Shown here in pieces: positions 40,025 through 48,812 of a stretch of 64,000 nt of DNA. The notes under the pieces are model-generated. The model was given only the letters and a program-made list of their open reading frames with translations. It was not told the origin of the DNA and ran no database searches. The stretch covers positions 992,001 through 1,056,000 of the forward strand of contig NZ_CP059399.1 in assembly GCF_013744875.1 (NCBI RefSeq), written 5' to 3'. Every line of letters starts with the position of its first letter. Positions within the stretch are counted from its first letter, which is position 1. A program made the translations under genes and the position numbers. This DNA comes from Nocardia huaxiensis (lineage in GTDB: Bacteria > Actinomycetota > Actinomycetes > Mycobacteriales > Mycobacteriaceae).

Positions 40025-42394
40025 CTATTCGACGAGGGACACCGACGCGATGCGGTGCAGCGTGAAATGGCGGATCGAATTCGTCACCGGGTCCAGGGCG
40101 TCGAGCTGGCCGCCGCCGACCTTGACCGGTTCGACCACACGCTGGCTGGCCACGCCCTGGGCGTCCACATAGCCGATGCGCACCTGGCGGCGGGTGCGGG
40201 TGGCCAGCTGCAGCAGATTCAGGGTGGCCGCGGTATTGGTGCGGGTGCCGTCGGCGCGAATTGTCTGGCCGCCCCGGGCATTCGCGGCGCGCTCCCCGGC
40301 GCGCAGTTCGGCCACCAGCGACTGAAGCTGTTCCGGCGTAGGCGGATTGGGCCGCCATGCCGGTCTCTGATTGGAACGGCCCGGGATTCGCGCACCACGC
40401 GGGCGCAGGTCGACGATCGCACCGGAGGAGTCCTCACCGGCCGGGCTGAAGCCGGCCGCGCGCAGCTGCTCCAGGACTTCGCCCAGGGGAGCCTGGGAGA
40501 TCGCGACCGTGGGCGCGACCACCCGCAGGGCCAGCTGACTCGCCACGGGCGCGGCCAGCACTTCGGCGAGCAGCGCGGGATCCTCACTGCGCACGAAGGA
40601 TTGGGCCATGCCCGCGCGCAGCCGCCCGTGCCGGCGGGCCACATCGTCGATGAGATAGGTCAGCGACTGCGGAACCGGCGTGCGCGAGTGCGTGGTGAAC
40701 AGGTTGTGCAGTTCGGCGGCGGTCGCACCGGCATCCAGAGCCCGCCGCACCGACTGTTCGGATATCCGGTAAACCGTTGCCGCACCGGCCGATTCGACAT
40801 CCGCGACCAGTGCGACGCGATCCTGCAACTCCGGTGTGAGCGGTCCGGGCGCGATCACCGTCAGATCCGCCTGCACCAGTACGTGATCCACCGGTTCCGG
40901 CAGCGCGTTGGCCATCTCCGATTCGGCGTCCTCCTGGCTGCCGTGCAGCAGCGCCCGGCCCGCCGAGGTGACCGCGCCCCGCGCCACCAGTCCGAGCGTC
41001 TCGGCCTCGGCCAGTGTGCGTTCCACCGCCTCCAGCCGGTAGTGCCGTCGCCAGCGCGGCTGCCGCCACGCCAGCACCCGCGCCAGATCGGCGGCGGAAA
41101 CCTCGGTGCCGGAAGGGTATTCGGCCAGCAGTCGCAGGATCGCCCGCCGGTCGCGCACGGCGTGCACATTGCGTAGCTCACCCGACAGCGCCGCCAGCGG
41201 CTTGTCATTGGCGTCGCGCATACCGATCATCCACGGGAAGCGTTCCAGCTCCAGCCAGGCCCACGCCAGCACCACCCAGCGGCGCGGCGGCACCACCGCC
41301 AGCCAGGCATCGGCCGTCGTGGTGGGGGCCCAGTAGTCGTCGGCGCTGTCCACATCCGGCGCGGGTTCGGGTCCACCCTTGTCGATCAGCCTTGCGGCGG
41401 AAAGGATTTCGGCCAGCAGTCCGAGCCGGTTCTCGTCGATGCCGGTCTGTTTGGCGACACGGCGCAGCTCCCGCACCCCCAGCCCGCCGGAGCGCAGGGC
41501 CGGTGCGGGCCCCTGCCCGAGCGACTCCAGCACGGAAGCGCTGTGCCGCAACAGTTCTCCCACCTCGCCTGCGGCGGCCGCGTTCACGTCGGCGGGGGAG
41601 TGCTTGGTGATGTCGGTGTGCGGCGGCGTCAGCGCGTGCGGATCGGTGACCGGTTCGCGCCGCAGCACCTGCCCCACCGAGACCGGCAACTCCACGGTCT
41701 CCTCGTCGATCCAGTTCAACAGTCGCCGCGACAGCAGGCGCTGCACCGGACGCTCCTCCGGCGTCCCCGGTGCCGCATCCCGCGTCCGCCCGCGCGGCCC
41801 GGTCGTCGCCAGCTTCTCCAGCAGCCCGCGCTCCTGCGGCGTGCACTGCGCCAGCGCGGCCTCGATCTCCGGTTCGGTGAGCGAGTCCGGCAGTTCGGTG
41901 GTGCTGCCCAGCGGCCATGGCAGCGCCTCCTGCGCGGCCGGCGTCACCCGCAGCGCCTTGTCCGGCCCCCACACGAGGGCCCGCGCCCGCAGCCGCCCCA
42001 CCGAGGCGTCGACGGCGGCCTTCGAAACTCGATCCCCCAGCAGCTTCCGCAGCTTCGTCAAGGCCAGCGGCTCGGGCGTGCGCGGATCCCCGCCCTGCAC
42101 CACCAGCGTTTCGATGACAGCGAAATCGAGCGTGTCCAACTCGTCGGTGGCCCGTAGTACCGAAGCGCGCTGCTCCACCCGCCCCGCCAGCACGGTCATG
42201 GAACTCGGCAGCGGCACAGCCAGATCCGGCCGCAACTGCAGCAGCGTCACCAGCTCGTCGTCGTCGCGCGCCGACAACCACTCGGCCAGTGTCGGTTCGA
42301 CCACGGTCCTGCGGTTCTTGGGGCGTGCTGCGGCAGCACCGGACTCGGACTCGTCCGGTCCTGCGGAGGTGACGGTTTCGGTCACGTCAGGCAC
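40025..42394 (-). CDS. helicase-associated (XPB/Ssl2-like N-terminal) domain protein
   Basis: This 789-residue protein starts with LAEWLSARDDDELVTLLQLRPDLAVPLP, a winged-helix-type motif of actinobacterial helicase-associated proteins. Winged-helix repeats follow, and the C-terminal half (VDHVLVQADLTVIAPGPLTPELQDRVALVADVESAGAATVYRISEQSVRRALDAG) is the helicase_C_3/XPB-associated domain. The C-terminus resembles a WYL-like module (RVRIGYVDAQGVASQRVVEPVKVGGG; ALDPVTNSIRHFTLHRI). There is no Walker A or DEAD box, so it is not itself a helicase. From memory this is Rv0862c, encoded beside the XPB helicase. Start is GTG at 42394. Confidence 0.88.
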   Translation of the reverse strand: MPDVTETVTSAGPDESESGAAAARPKNRRTVVEPTLAEWLSARDDDELVTLLQLRPDLAVPLPSSMTVLAGRVEQRASVLRATDELDTLDFAVIETLVVQGGDPRTPEPLALTKLRKLLGDRVSKAAVDASVGRLRARALVWGPDKALRVTPAAQEALPWPLGSTTELPDSLTEPEIEAALAQCTPQERGLLEKLATTGPRGRTRDAAPGTPEERPVQRLLSRRLLNWIDEETVELPVSVGQVLRREPVTDPHALTPPHTDITKHSPADVNAAAAGEVGELLRHSASVLESLGQGPAPALRSGGLGVRELRRVAKQTGIDENRLGLLAEILSAARLIDKGGPEPAPDVDSADDYWAPTTTADAWLAVVPPRRWVVLAWAWLELERFPWMIGMRDANDKPLAALSGELRNVHAVRDRRAILRLLAEYPSGTEVSAADLARVLAWRQPRWRRHYRLEAVERTLAEAETLGLVARGAVTSAGRALLHGSQEDAESEMANALPEPVDHVLVQADLTVIAPGPLTPELQDRVALVADVESAGAATVYRISEQSVRRALDAGATAAELHNLFTTHSRTPVPQSLTYLIDDVARRHGRLRAGMAQSFVRSEDPALLAEVLAAPVASQLALRVVAPTVAISQAPLGEVLEQLRAAGFSPAGEDSSGAIVDLRPRGARIPGRSNQRPAWRPNPPTPEQLQSLVAELRAGERAANARGGQTIRADGTRTNTAATLNLLQLATRTRRQVRIGYVDAQGVASQRVVEPVKVGGGQLDALDPVTNSIRHFTLHRIASVSLVE

Positions 42395-42750
42395 CTTGCC
42401 CCTGGGGTTTCACGATCCGGCGTCCCCGGACCCTATCGGCCGCACCGGTGCTCGCGGCCGCGCTCACGTGGTACCACGCGGCCCGGACCCCGAAATCATG
42501 GCGCGAATGCGCGGATGTGAACCCTCCGGAGTGCGGCAATGCCGGCCGGCCGACCGGCGCGCATCGCATCTGCTCGAACCCCATCACGCCAGGCTATGCC
42601 TCGAGCCGCGCGAGGGTGTCGGGGAGGGGTGAAACGGCACAGCTCAACGGCCGCCGCTCGAGCCGGGCTCGCCAAGTGGAGCCGGGCGATTGCGCGGCGG
42701 CCGTCGGAAAGAGAGCCGCACCTTCGACCGCATAGGAAGGCCGAAGCCTG
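42395..42750. other. 356-bp gap without a gene
   Basis: Open frames here are short, Arg/Pro/Ala-rich and inconsistent with neighbouring codon use. I see no tRNA, clear terminator or operator. It should contain the promoter of the helicase-associated gene. Confidence 0.5.
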
Positions 42751-42948
42751 CTATCGGTTGATGACGGTGTGCGGGTGCACGTACGGCAGCTGCTCCACCG
42801 GCAGCGGGAACTCGGTGTCCTCCCCGTACGGGGACAGGTTGCCGGAGCGCGTCGAGGAAAGCTCGGTGACGGCGTGCTCACCGTCGGCCACCGCGGGCCA
42901 GCCATTGTCGACGTAGGGTTTCTTCGATTTGTTCACCACGCCGCTCAT
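42751..42948 (-). CDS. 65-residue hypothetical protein
   Basis: The ORF begins at ATG 42948 ([20 protein letters not shown]) and continues with [43 protein letters not shown] in segments. It is soluble, Pro- and acid-rich in its second half and lacks Cys. Third-position GC and a non-repetitive, ordered-looking sequence suggest a real gene. A related small gene may sit beside the rpfA locus in relatives, but I cannot confirm the family. No Shine-Dalgarno is obvious. Confidence 0.6.
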   Translation of the reverse strand: MSGVVNKSKKPYVDNGWPAVADGEHAVTELSSTRSGNLSPYGEDTEFPLPVEQLPYVHPHTVINR

Positions 42949-43049
42949 TCTGGCATGCGAGCCCCGCAACCGCCGTGCCCGGCACCCGGAAGTTTGCCCG
43001 GCGCAGGATGATCCACGACCATCGTGGCCCGATATCGCCCGCAAATACA

Positions 43050-43085
43050 CAAACGCCCCGCATCGACATTGATGCGGGGCGTTTG
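43050..43085 (-). terminator. rpfA terminator
   Basis: A perfect 15-bp stem (43050-43064 with 43071-43085) with a 6-base loop begins 22 bases past the rpfA stop on the minus strand. Confidence 0.85.
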
Positions 43086-43106
43086 CGTGATGCGAACTGC
43101 AGGGGT

Positions 43107-43727
43107 CTAGCTGGGCAGCAGGCCCTTGTTCGCCTGGTAGAAGTTCACGATGTTCGGGTCGAGCTGGCCACCGGCCTTGGTGGCATTGATGAAGTCGAGC
43201 ACCGGCTGCGGCAGGTTGACGCCGGCCTGCTGGGCGACCTCGACGGCGCGATCGACGGCCTGGAAGACTTCCTGGGTCTGGTCGGCGGCCTGGGTCGCGC
43301 CCGGGTTGGGGTTCCACTTCGGGGTTTCCACGACGGACGGCGCGGTGCGCTCGGTCGGGCCGCTGGTGAGGCCGAGGGCCGACGAGCAGGAGGGCCAGGC
43401 GCCCCAGCCCTGCGAGGCGAGCACCTTCTCGGCGATCACGATCTGCTGTTCCCGGCTGGCCTGATTGGCGGTGGGGGCGAATTCGCCGCCGCCGTGGGCC
43501 TTCCAGGTGCTGGGCGAGAACTGCAGGCCGCCCTGGTATCCGTTGCCGGTGTTGATCTGCCAGTTGCCACCGGCTTCGCACTGTGCGAGGCGATCCCAGT
43601 CGGAGTCGGGTGCCGCGCTGGCGTTTCCGGCCAGGGCCACTCCGGCTCCACCGATGATCGCGCCCGTCAGGGCGACCTTGGCGGCGGTACGACCGGTGTT
43701 ACTCGGCTTGCGATGGCGTCCACTCAT
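43107..43727 (-). CDS. rpfA: resuscitation-promoting factor (RpfA-type), transglycosylase-like
   Basis: This 206-residue secreted muralytic enzyme has a signal peptide (about 1-38, ending NASA-AP) and the Rpf domain at about 40-117. [32 protein letters not shown] contains catalytic Glu51 next to Cys50, which pairs with the Cys in WPSCSSALG near 114. The lysozyme-like fold cleaves peptidoglycan and promotes regrowth from dormancy. The C-terminal 90 residues are unlike the long Ala/Pro repeats of M. tuberculosis RpfA but occupy the same locus. AGGAACGA lies upstream of the ATG at 43727. A CRP-type site about 350 bp upstream and a long leader suggest control by cAMP and possibly RNA structure. 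Confidence 0.93.
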   Translation of the reverse strand: MSGRHRKPSNTGRTAAKVALTGAIIGGAGVALAGNASAAPDSDWDRLAQCEAGGNWQINTGNGYQGGLQFSPSTWKAHGGGEFAPTANQASREQQIVIAEKVLASQGWGAWPSCSSALGLTSGPTERTAPSVVETPKWNPNPGATQAADQTQEVFQAVDRAVEVAQQAGVNLPQPVLDFINATKAGGQLDPNIVNFYQANKGLLPS

Positions 43728-44188
43728 GTTCGGGTCGTTCCTCTCGTACGCGTCTACGAGGCCGACTACCGGGGTCGAACTGAGAGGTCGTCCGGCCCGG
43801 CGCACCAGGTGCGCTGTTCCTCGTCCTCGCCCCTGGATCCAGTTGGGGGTCCGTACCCGCGGGGCGAGGCTCGATGCGGCGGGCCGGTGGCGCCGGGCTG
43901 ACCCGGCTGGTGAGAGACATTACGACGACCGCCGCGAAAAATCACCATTTGGTAACCGTCGTGTCTGTCCGAGTCACTAACCGGTGCAAGGGGTTCCGCT
44001 TCGCGTCTTCGCAGGTGGTCACGGCGAGTCCCGTCCGATAGGCCCCTGACACCGCGCCGTGACCTTCTCGTTATGTGACGAAGGTCACAGGCATGACGGG
44101 GTAACGAACGGGGCAATCAGTGTGTCGCGCCGGGCGCGGCGAAGCGGTGCGGCAGTGAGCCGGATCCTCGGTCAGCGCCCCGGAGGGA
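43728..44188 (-). other. long rpfA upstream/leader region
   Basis: The 461 bp between rpfA and the next gene hold no ORF of conviction. They contain a consensus CRP site (44074-44089) and several inverted GC repeats. Actinobacterial rpf genes often carry a c-di-AMP (ydaO) riboswitch here; I could not find the conserved core by eye, so its presence is undecided. Confidence 0.45.
44074..44089. promoter_or_regulatory. CRP (Rv3676-type) binding site
   Basis: The 16-mer reads TGTGACGAAGGTCACA, a perfect TGTGA-N6-TCACA match with inner symmetry. It lies about 350 bp before the rpfA start. In M. tuberculosis, CRP activates rpfA, which supports a true site. Confidence 0.8.
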
Positions 44189-44422
44189 TCACCGCGCCCG
44201 GCGACCAGACCACAGCGCGAACCCGATCGACCCCAGGAACCCGATCGACGTACCGGCCATCGCCACGAGATACAGCCACACCCCGGGCTTCGCGTCGGTG
44301 AACAGACCGATCACGAAAATCGCCACCACAGCCAGCAATCCGACTGCGAACAACGCGAGCGAGGCGTACAGCAGCGGGCTCCCGGACCTGCGGGGCGGCT
44401 GCGAAGAGGAAGTGTCGGACAC
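44189..44422 (-). CDS. 77-residue two-TM membrane protein
   Basis: The ORF begins at GTG 44422 (VSDTSSSQPPRRSGSPLLYA) and has two TM segments (about 17-40, LYASLALFAVGLLAVVAIFVIG, and 48-70, VWLYLVAMAGTSIGFLGSIGFAL), ending WSGRRAR. The pattern is common in actinobacterial DUF2530- or DUF2537-like small proteins, but I do not recognise the family. It is divergent from cspB. Confidence 0.72.
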   Translation of the reverse strand: MSDTSSSQPPRRSGSPLLYASLALFAVGLLAVVAIFVIGLFTDAKPGVWLYLVAMAGTSIGFLGSIGFALWSGRRAR

Positions 44423-44606
44423 CTTCAGACCGTAAAACTGATGTGCTCGCGCTATTCGCACCGGGGTAGACTCGATGGCATTCGCGTCCTGCATACCTGT
44501 GTGGGGCGCGTTCTTTTCGCAAGCAGAAAGGTTGCGGACGAACGGTCCGACAGCCACGACTGTGCCCGGCACCGCCCGGGCATCGAATGACGAACGGGTG
44601 AGCGCA

Positions 44607-45044
44607 GTGCCGACCGGCAAGGTGAAGTGGTACGACGTCGAAAAGGGCTTCGGCTTCCTTTCCCAGGATGAGGGTGAGGACGTCTACGTTCGATCGTCGG
44701 CGCTGCCCGAAGGTGTCGAGGCGCTCAAGCCCGGACAGCGCGTCGAATTCGGAATGGCGGCGGGACGCCGTGGGCCGCAGGCGCTCAGCCTCAAGCTGCT
44801 CGAAACCCCTTCCCTGCGAAACACTCCCGAGCGCGGAGAGCGCGGCGGTCGCGGCAAGGGCAATGACGGCGCGCCCATCCAGCGCAAGTCCGCCGACGAA
44901 CTGCACGGGCTCATCGGTGACCTGATCACTTTGCTGGAGACCAAGGTTCAGCCGGATCTGCGCCGCGGCAAGTACCCGGACCGCAAGACCTCGCAGCGCA
45001 TCGCCGAGGTCGTGCGCGGCGTCGCGCGCGAACTCGACCACTAG
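44607..45044 (+). CDS. cspB: cold-shock domain protein with C-terminal extension (CspB type)
   Basis: This 145-residue protein has a cold-shock OB-fold (about 1-65) with the RNP1-like KGFGFLS and RNP2-like VYVRSSAL motifs ([37 protein letters not shown]). A basic linker ([10 protein letters not shown]) and a helical tail ([30 protein letters not shown]) follow. From memory the long form is that of mycobacterial CspB (Rv0871), an RNA chaperone. The start is GTG at 44607, because homologues begin [16 protein letters not shown] -10-like box at 44467-44472 would give a 125-base leader, as in cold-shock genes. Confidence 0.92.
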   Translation: MPTGKVKWYDVEKGFGFLSQDEGEDVYVRSSALPEGVEALKPGQRVEFGMAAGRRGPQALSLKLLETPSLRNTPERGERGGRGKGNDGAPIQRKSADELHGLIGDLITLLETKVQPDLRRGKYPDRKTSQRIAEVVRGVARELDH

Positions 45045-45060
45045 GGTCGAGGCGCAGACA

Positions 45061-45102
45061 GCGGAAAGCCCCGGTGAGCATCGGCTCACCGGGGCTTTCC
45101 GC
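45061..45102 (+). terminator. cspB terminator
   Basis: A 19-bp perfect stem (45061-45079 with 45084-45102) with an ATCG loop follows the cspB stop by 16 bases. Confidence 0.9.
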
Positions 45103-45160
45103 TATGGGAGATGTTGTGGCCCCGCGACATTCGTGCGGGGCAGTCGGAGAGCGGCGCGGA

Positions 45161-45784
45161 TCAGGAGGCCACCCGCACCGACCACGCGGCATGCGGAATG
45201 TAGCCCTCTTCGCCGGTTGCCATGTCCCGCGCCAGAATCGGCAGATCCAGCTCGATGCCCACCAGCGGCAGTTCCTTCGCCGACGGGATGGTGATCGCGG
45301 TCGGCGACTTCTTCACCGTCTTGAAGCCGGTCCAGCTCAGCTCACGATGCTCGGTCTCGAAATCGGTCTTCATGAACTGCTGCTTCATCAGCCGCCCGTC
45401 GGGCAGCTGGTACACCGCCGTCAGCAGCCACGGCGCCTCCACGACCTGCCTGGGCAGCGACAGCTGCAGCGGGTATCCGGCGGGCACCGCCAGCTCCGCG
45501 AATGTGCCGGTGCGGCAGTCGGTTCCCGCGTTGCAGACAATGCCGTCGGGCAGTTCCTCGGCCTTGATGTCGGCCGGCAGCACCCGGCAGTCCTGCATCT
45601 TCGTATTGCAGAACATGTACGGCTCGACGGTGACCGACTCGCCGTGCGCGTACGCGGTGATCTCCGGCTTCGGCTCCGGCGCGTCCTTCACCGCCAGGGC
45701 GACGACAGCGGCGACTGCTGCCACGAAAACGAGCAGTGCCGCTCCCGCTAGCGCGGCGATGGTGCGGGCGTTGGGTTTGCTCAC
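45161..45784 (-). CDS. exported protein with N-terminal anchor (Rv0875c-like, DUF2771)
   Basis: This 207-residue protein has an uncleaved signal or anchor (about 5-32; RTIAALAGAALLVFVAAVAAVVALAV) and an extracytoplasmic beta-rich domain with two Cys pairs (YMFCNTKMQDCRVLP; VCNAGTDCRTGTF). From memory the sequence fits DUF2771, represented by Rv0875c in M. tuberculosis. The GTG at 45784 follows AAGGAAC. It ends the operon begun by the MFS gene, whose stop is 20 bases upstream. Function is unknown. Confidence 0.82.
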   Translation of the reverse strand: MSKPNARTIAALAGAALLVFVAAVAAVVALAVKDAPEPKPEITAYAHGESVTVEPYMFCNTKMQDCRVLPADIKAEELPDGIVCNAGTDCRTGTFAELAVPAGYPLQLSLPRQVVEAPWLLTAVYQLPDGRLMKQQFMKTDFETEHRELSWTGFKTVKKSPTAITIPSAKELPLVGIELDLPILARDMATGEEGYIPHAAWSVRVAS

Positions 45785-45804
45785 CGGTAGAGGTTCCTTG
45801 TCCG

Positions 45805-47805
45805 TCAGGGGGTGGCTTCCCCGAGCCCGTGGGCGCCGGGGATCTCCTGCTTCGCATGCTGTGGTCGGTTGCCGCCCAAACCGGGCAGCAGCGAATGACC
45901 ACGGTAGCTGACCACGGTCTGGATCAATCCGAGCGCCATGACCCCCGCGACGATCGCGAACCCCTTCCACCACACCGTGGGCAGCAGCACGCCCATGGCC
46001 CCGCCGAGCACCCACGACAGCTGCAAAACCGTCTCCGACCTGCCGAAACCGGAGGCGATGGACTCCGGCGGGAGATCGTCCTGAATGGACGCGTCCAGCG
46101 ACACCTTGGCCAGCGCGCTGCCGCCCGCCGCGACCAGGGTGGCCACGGCCGCGCCGATCAGATTGCCGAAGACCGCGGCGAGCACGGCGATGGCCACGCA
46201 GGCGATGGTGCACAGCAGCACGATCAGCGTCGGCCGGCCGAGCTTCATGCGGGCGCCGGTGGCATTGCCCGCGAAATTGCCGATGGCCGCGGCCGCGCCG
46301 ACCACGCCGAGCATGGCGGCCTGCTGCACCGGGCGATGCTCGGTGGCCTTGGCGACGAAGGCCACATAGAAGGTGAGGAAGCCGGTGAGCACGCGAATGG
46401 TGCCGTTGCCCCACAGCCCGGTCACCACCGACCGGCCCAGTGGCTGACGGCGCTTCTTGGGGGGCACGTCGGTGAGCTCGCTCGAATCCAGCAGTTCGGT
46501 GCGGGCTTCGGAGCCGTGATAGCCGAGGGTCGCGGGCACCTCGCCCTCGGTGACCTCCACCCACTGCGGAATCCGCAGGCTCAGATACGCGCCCGCGGCC
46601 GCCAGCATCGCGGCGAACAGCAGCGCACCCGTCGACCCCGCGATGAAAGCGATGAGCCCCGCCACGCCGCCCGCACCCAGCGTGCCGCCGACCAGACCGA
46701 ACACGGTGAGCCGGGAGTTGGTGCGCACCAGGTCGATTCCCGACGGCAGCACCCTGGGCGTGACCGCGCTCTTCAACACCGAGAACGACTTGCTGAGGAT
46801 CATCATGCACAGGGCCAGCGGATACAGCGCCCAGTTGTCGATATTGAAGATGAGCAGCAGCGCGATGAACACGCGTAGCCCGAACGAGCCCGCCAGCGCC
46901 AGCCTGCGACCCCGCTGCAGCCGATCCAGCATCGGCCCCACGAACGGCGCGATCACCGCGAACGGCGCGATCGTGATCAGCAGATACAGCGCGACCTTCG
47001 TCTTCGACTCCGCGGTGGCGCTGGCGAAGAACAACGTATTCGCCAGCGCCACCGCAATAGCCGCGTCCGTCGCGAAATTCGCCATGGTGGCGTACACGAG
47101 CGAGGTGAGCCCCGACTCCTCCGCCCCATCGGCCTTCGCGGCCCGCTGAAAGGTCGCGAACCCCCGCTCGGTCAACTCGATACTCCGCCGCGCCGCCACC
47201 CGGGTCACGGTCAGTTTCCGCGGCGGCTTGTGCAGCCCGGGATTCGACGGCGTGCCCACACTGGCCTGTGGATCACCTTGCGGAGCTGTGCCTTCCGCAT
47301 CGCTGATCGGCCACGGCTTCGTCGCATCCGGTGCTGCGCCCCGTAGTTCTTCCGGCGCTCGCGAACCCCGGGGATCCGGGCCCGATTCCAGGTATCGCGC
47401 GGTGCGCGGGTCGGGAGTCTGCGGCGCGTTCGGATTGCGGCGACCGTCCGCCGACGCGGGCTCCGCCGCGAAGCGCCTTGTCGGTGGGGCGGACTGCGGC
47501 GGCCCCGATGCGAACGGCCGGGTGGCCGGGTTCTCCGGCCCGGCCTCGGCCTGGTGCTTGCGCCGCGACCACCACGATCCGGTCGCCTGCGTGGCCTGGT
47601 TGTCGGCAGGCGGTTGCGGACTCGCGGGCCGGGCGGGGGTGCGGCGGGTAAGGAACTCCGGCACATCCGGTTCGTCCGGGGCGGGCCTGCGGGCGGGCCG
47701 GTTCGCGGGCGGGTATCGGTCGTAGCCGGGATGGCGTTCGATGAGGGGAGACTCCTCGTCGCCCCACCGACCGGGGTCGGCGCCTGGGTCACGGGGAGCT
47801 GTCAC
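45805..47805 (-). CDS. MFS transporter with long disordered N-terminal extension (Rv0876c-like)
   Basis: This 666-residue protein has about 210 Pro/Arg/Ala-rich cytoplasmic residues before a 12-TM MFS domain. LTSLVYATMANFATDAAIAVALANTLFF, FVGPMLDRLQRGRRLALAGSFGLR (motif A-like GPMLDRxxRGRR) and TGLWGNGTIRVLTGFLTFYVAF mark the MFS core. A cytoplasmic loop between the halves contains PPKKRRQPLG. The GTG at 47805 is a plausible start with weak Shine-Dalgarno; the open frame extends to 47970. The substrate is unknown. From memory the gene order with the DUF2771 protein matches Rv0876c-Rv0875c. Confidence 0.87.
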   Translation of the reverse strand: MTAPRDPGADPGRWGDEESPLIERHPGYDRYPPANRPARRPAPDEPDVPEFLTRRTPARPASPQPPADNQATQATGSWWSRRKHQAEAGPENPATRPFASGPPQSAPPTRRFAAEPASADGRRNPNAPQTPDPRTARYLESGPDPRGSRAPEELRGAAPDATKPWPISDAEGTAPQGDPQASVGTPSNPGLHKPPRKLTVTRVAARRSIELTERGFATFQRAAKADGAEESGLTSLVYATMANFATDAAIAVALANTLFFASATAESKTKVALYLLITIAPFAVIAPFVGPMLDRLQRGRRLALAGSFGLRVFIALLLIFNIDNWALYPLALCMMILSKSFSVLKSAVTPRVLPSGIDLVRTNSRLTVFGLVGGTLGAGGVAGLIAFIAGSTGALLFAAMLAAAGAYLSLRIPQWVEVTEGEVPATLGYHGSEARTELLDSSELTDVPPKKRRQPLGRSVVTGLWGNGTIRVLTGFLTFYVAFVAKATEHRPVQQAAMLGVVGAAAAIGNFAGNATGARMKLGRPTLIVLLCTIACVAIAVLAAVFGNLIGAAVATLVAAGGSALAKVSLDASIQDDLPPESIASGFGRSETVLQLSWVLGGAMGVLLPTVWWKGFAIVAGVMALGLIQTVVSYRGHSLLPGLGGNRPQHAKQEIPGAHGLGEATP

Positions 47806-47997
47806 GCACCCAATTCTTGCAGTGCCGAACGACTGCGGTGCGACTACCGCCGGTGTGGCCCGCCACAACTGCCGAGAATGCCCTTCCCGCACCCGAATTC
47901 CGCGCCGTGTGCCGTCGCGCACAGGATCAGCGGGACCTGGTGGCGGCATTGTGCGAGTAGTCCCCGCCATCAGGTCCCGCTCGATGACGGGGCCGCG

Positions 47998-48795
47998 CTA
48001 GTTCGGGACGAATCGGACTTCGTAGGTGGTGGGCCAGTTCTTGCCGGACAGCAGGAATCGGTCGGTGCCGGGGATCGAGGCGATGCCGTTGAGGACGTCG
48101 ACGCCGGAGGGTCGGGGGTCGGTGGGGAGCAGGCCGGAGGCGTCGATGATCGCCAGGACGGCGCCCGTCGAGGGGTCTATGCGGAGGATGTCGTCGGTGG
48201 GCCAGGCGTTCGCGTAGACGGAACCGTCGGGGGCGCAATCGAGTTCGTTGAGGCGGGTGCGATTGTGCGAGGTGAGGGTCACCGTGCCGGTGGGGGCGAA
48301 GGTTTCCGGGTCGCGGAAGGTGAGGGTGTCGGTGCCGTTGCTCATGACGACCCGGTTGTCGCGGGTGCACAGGCCCCAGCCCTCACCCTCGTAGGTGGTG
48401 CGGCGCAGTTCGGCGAGGGTGCCCGGATCGCGGGCGATGGCGATGCCGTCCTTGTAGGTGAGCTGCCACAGGATGTTCCCGGTGTCGGTGATGCCCTCAC
48501 CGAACAGGGGCGCGTCGAGGTCGGCGCGGGCGACCGTCGCACCGGTGGTGGTGTCGGTGGCCCGCACCCATGAGCGGCCGGACAGTCCGGTGCTTTCGTA
48601 GAGCACGCTGCCCCGTATTTCGAGACCTTCGGTGAAGGCGGAAGTGTCGTGCGGACGCTCGCCGACCACCTCGACACGCATGCGCGGCGTGTCGTCGGCG
48701 GGTTCCCCGCATCCGGCCGTGGCGGCGGTCAGACACAGGGCTGTGGTCAGCAGTATCGGTACGTTCGCTACCGGTGCACGACGTTTGCGCTCCAT
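47998..48795 (-). CDS. glutaminyl-peptide cyclotransferase-like lipoprotein
   Basis: This 265-residue protein carries a type II signal peptide with Cys in ATAGC (about residue 28) and a five-bladed beta-propeller fold (about 40-265). HDTSAFTEGLEIRGSVLYESTGLSGRS, EGEGWGLCTRDNRVVMSNGTDTLTFRD, LNELDCAPDGSVYANAW and PSGVDVLNGIASIPGTDRFLLSGKNWP are hallmarks of the plant-type glutaminyl cyclase family (PF05096). Such enzymes cyclise N-terminal Gln to pyroglutamate. The catalytic Glu in FTEG is retained. Divergent from the DUF3027 gene, with a gap of only 17 bp between the two starts, so the promoters must overlap. Confidence 0.87.
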   Translation of the reverse strand: MERKRRAPVANVPILLTTALCLTAATAGCGEPADDTPRMRVEVVGERPHDTSAFTEGLEIRGSVLYESTGLSGRSWVRATDTTTGATVARADLDAPLFGEGITDTGNILWQLTYKDGIAIARDPGTLAELRRTTYEGEGWGLCTRDNRVVMSNGTDTLTFRDPETFAPTGTVTLTSHNRTRLNELDCAPDGSVYANAWPTDDILRIDPSTGAVLAIIDASGLLPTDPRPSGVDVLNGIASIPGTDRFLLSGKNWPTTYEVRFVPN

Positions 48796-48812
48796 ACGGC
48801 AAAATGTAGGGC

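Noticed and set aside
42395..42745. Short plus- and minus-strand ORFs in the gap
   Set aside because: Translations are Arg/Ala/Pro-rich and overlap each other; no ribosome-binding site or family.
43728..44188. c-di-AMP (ydaO) riboswitch before rpfA
   Set aside because: Expected from knowledge of rpf genes, but I could not align the conserved core to either strand by eye, so I do not call it.
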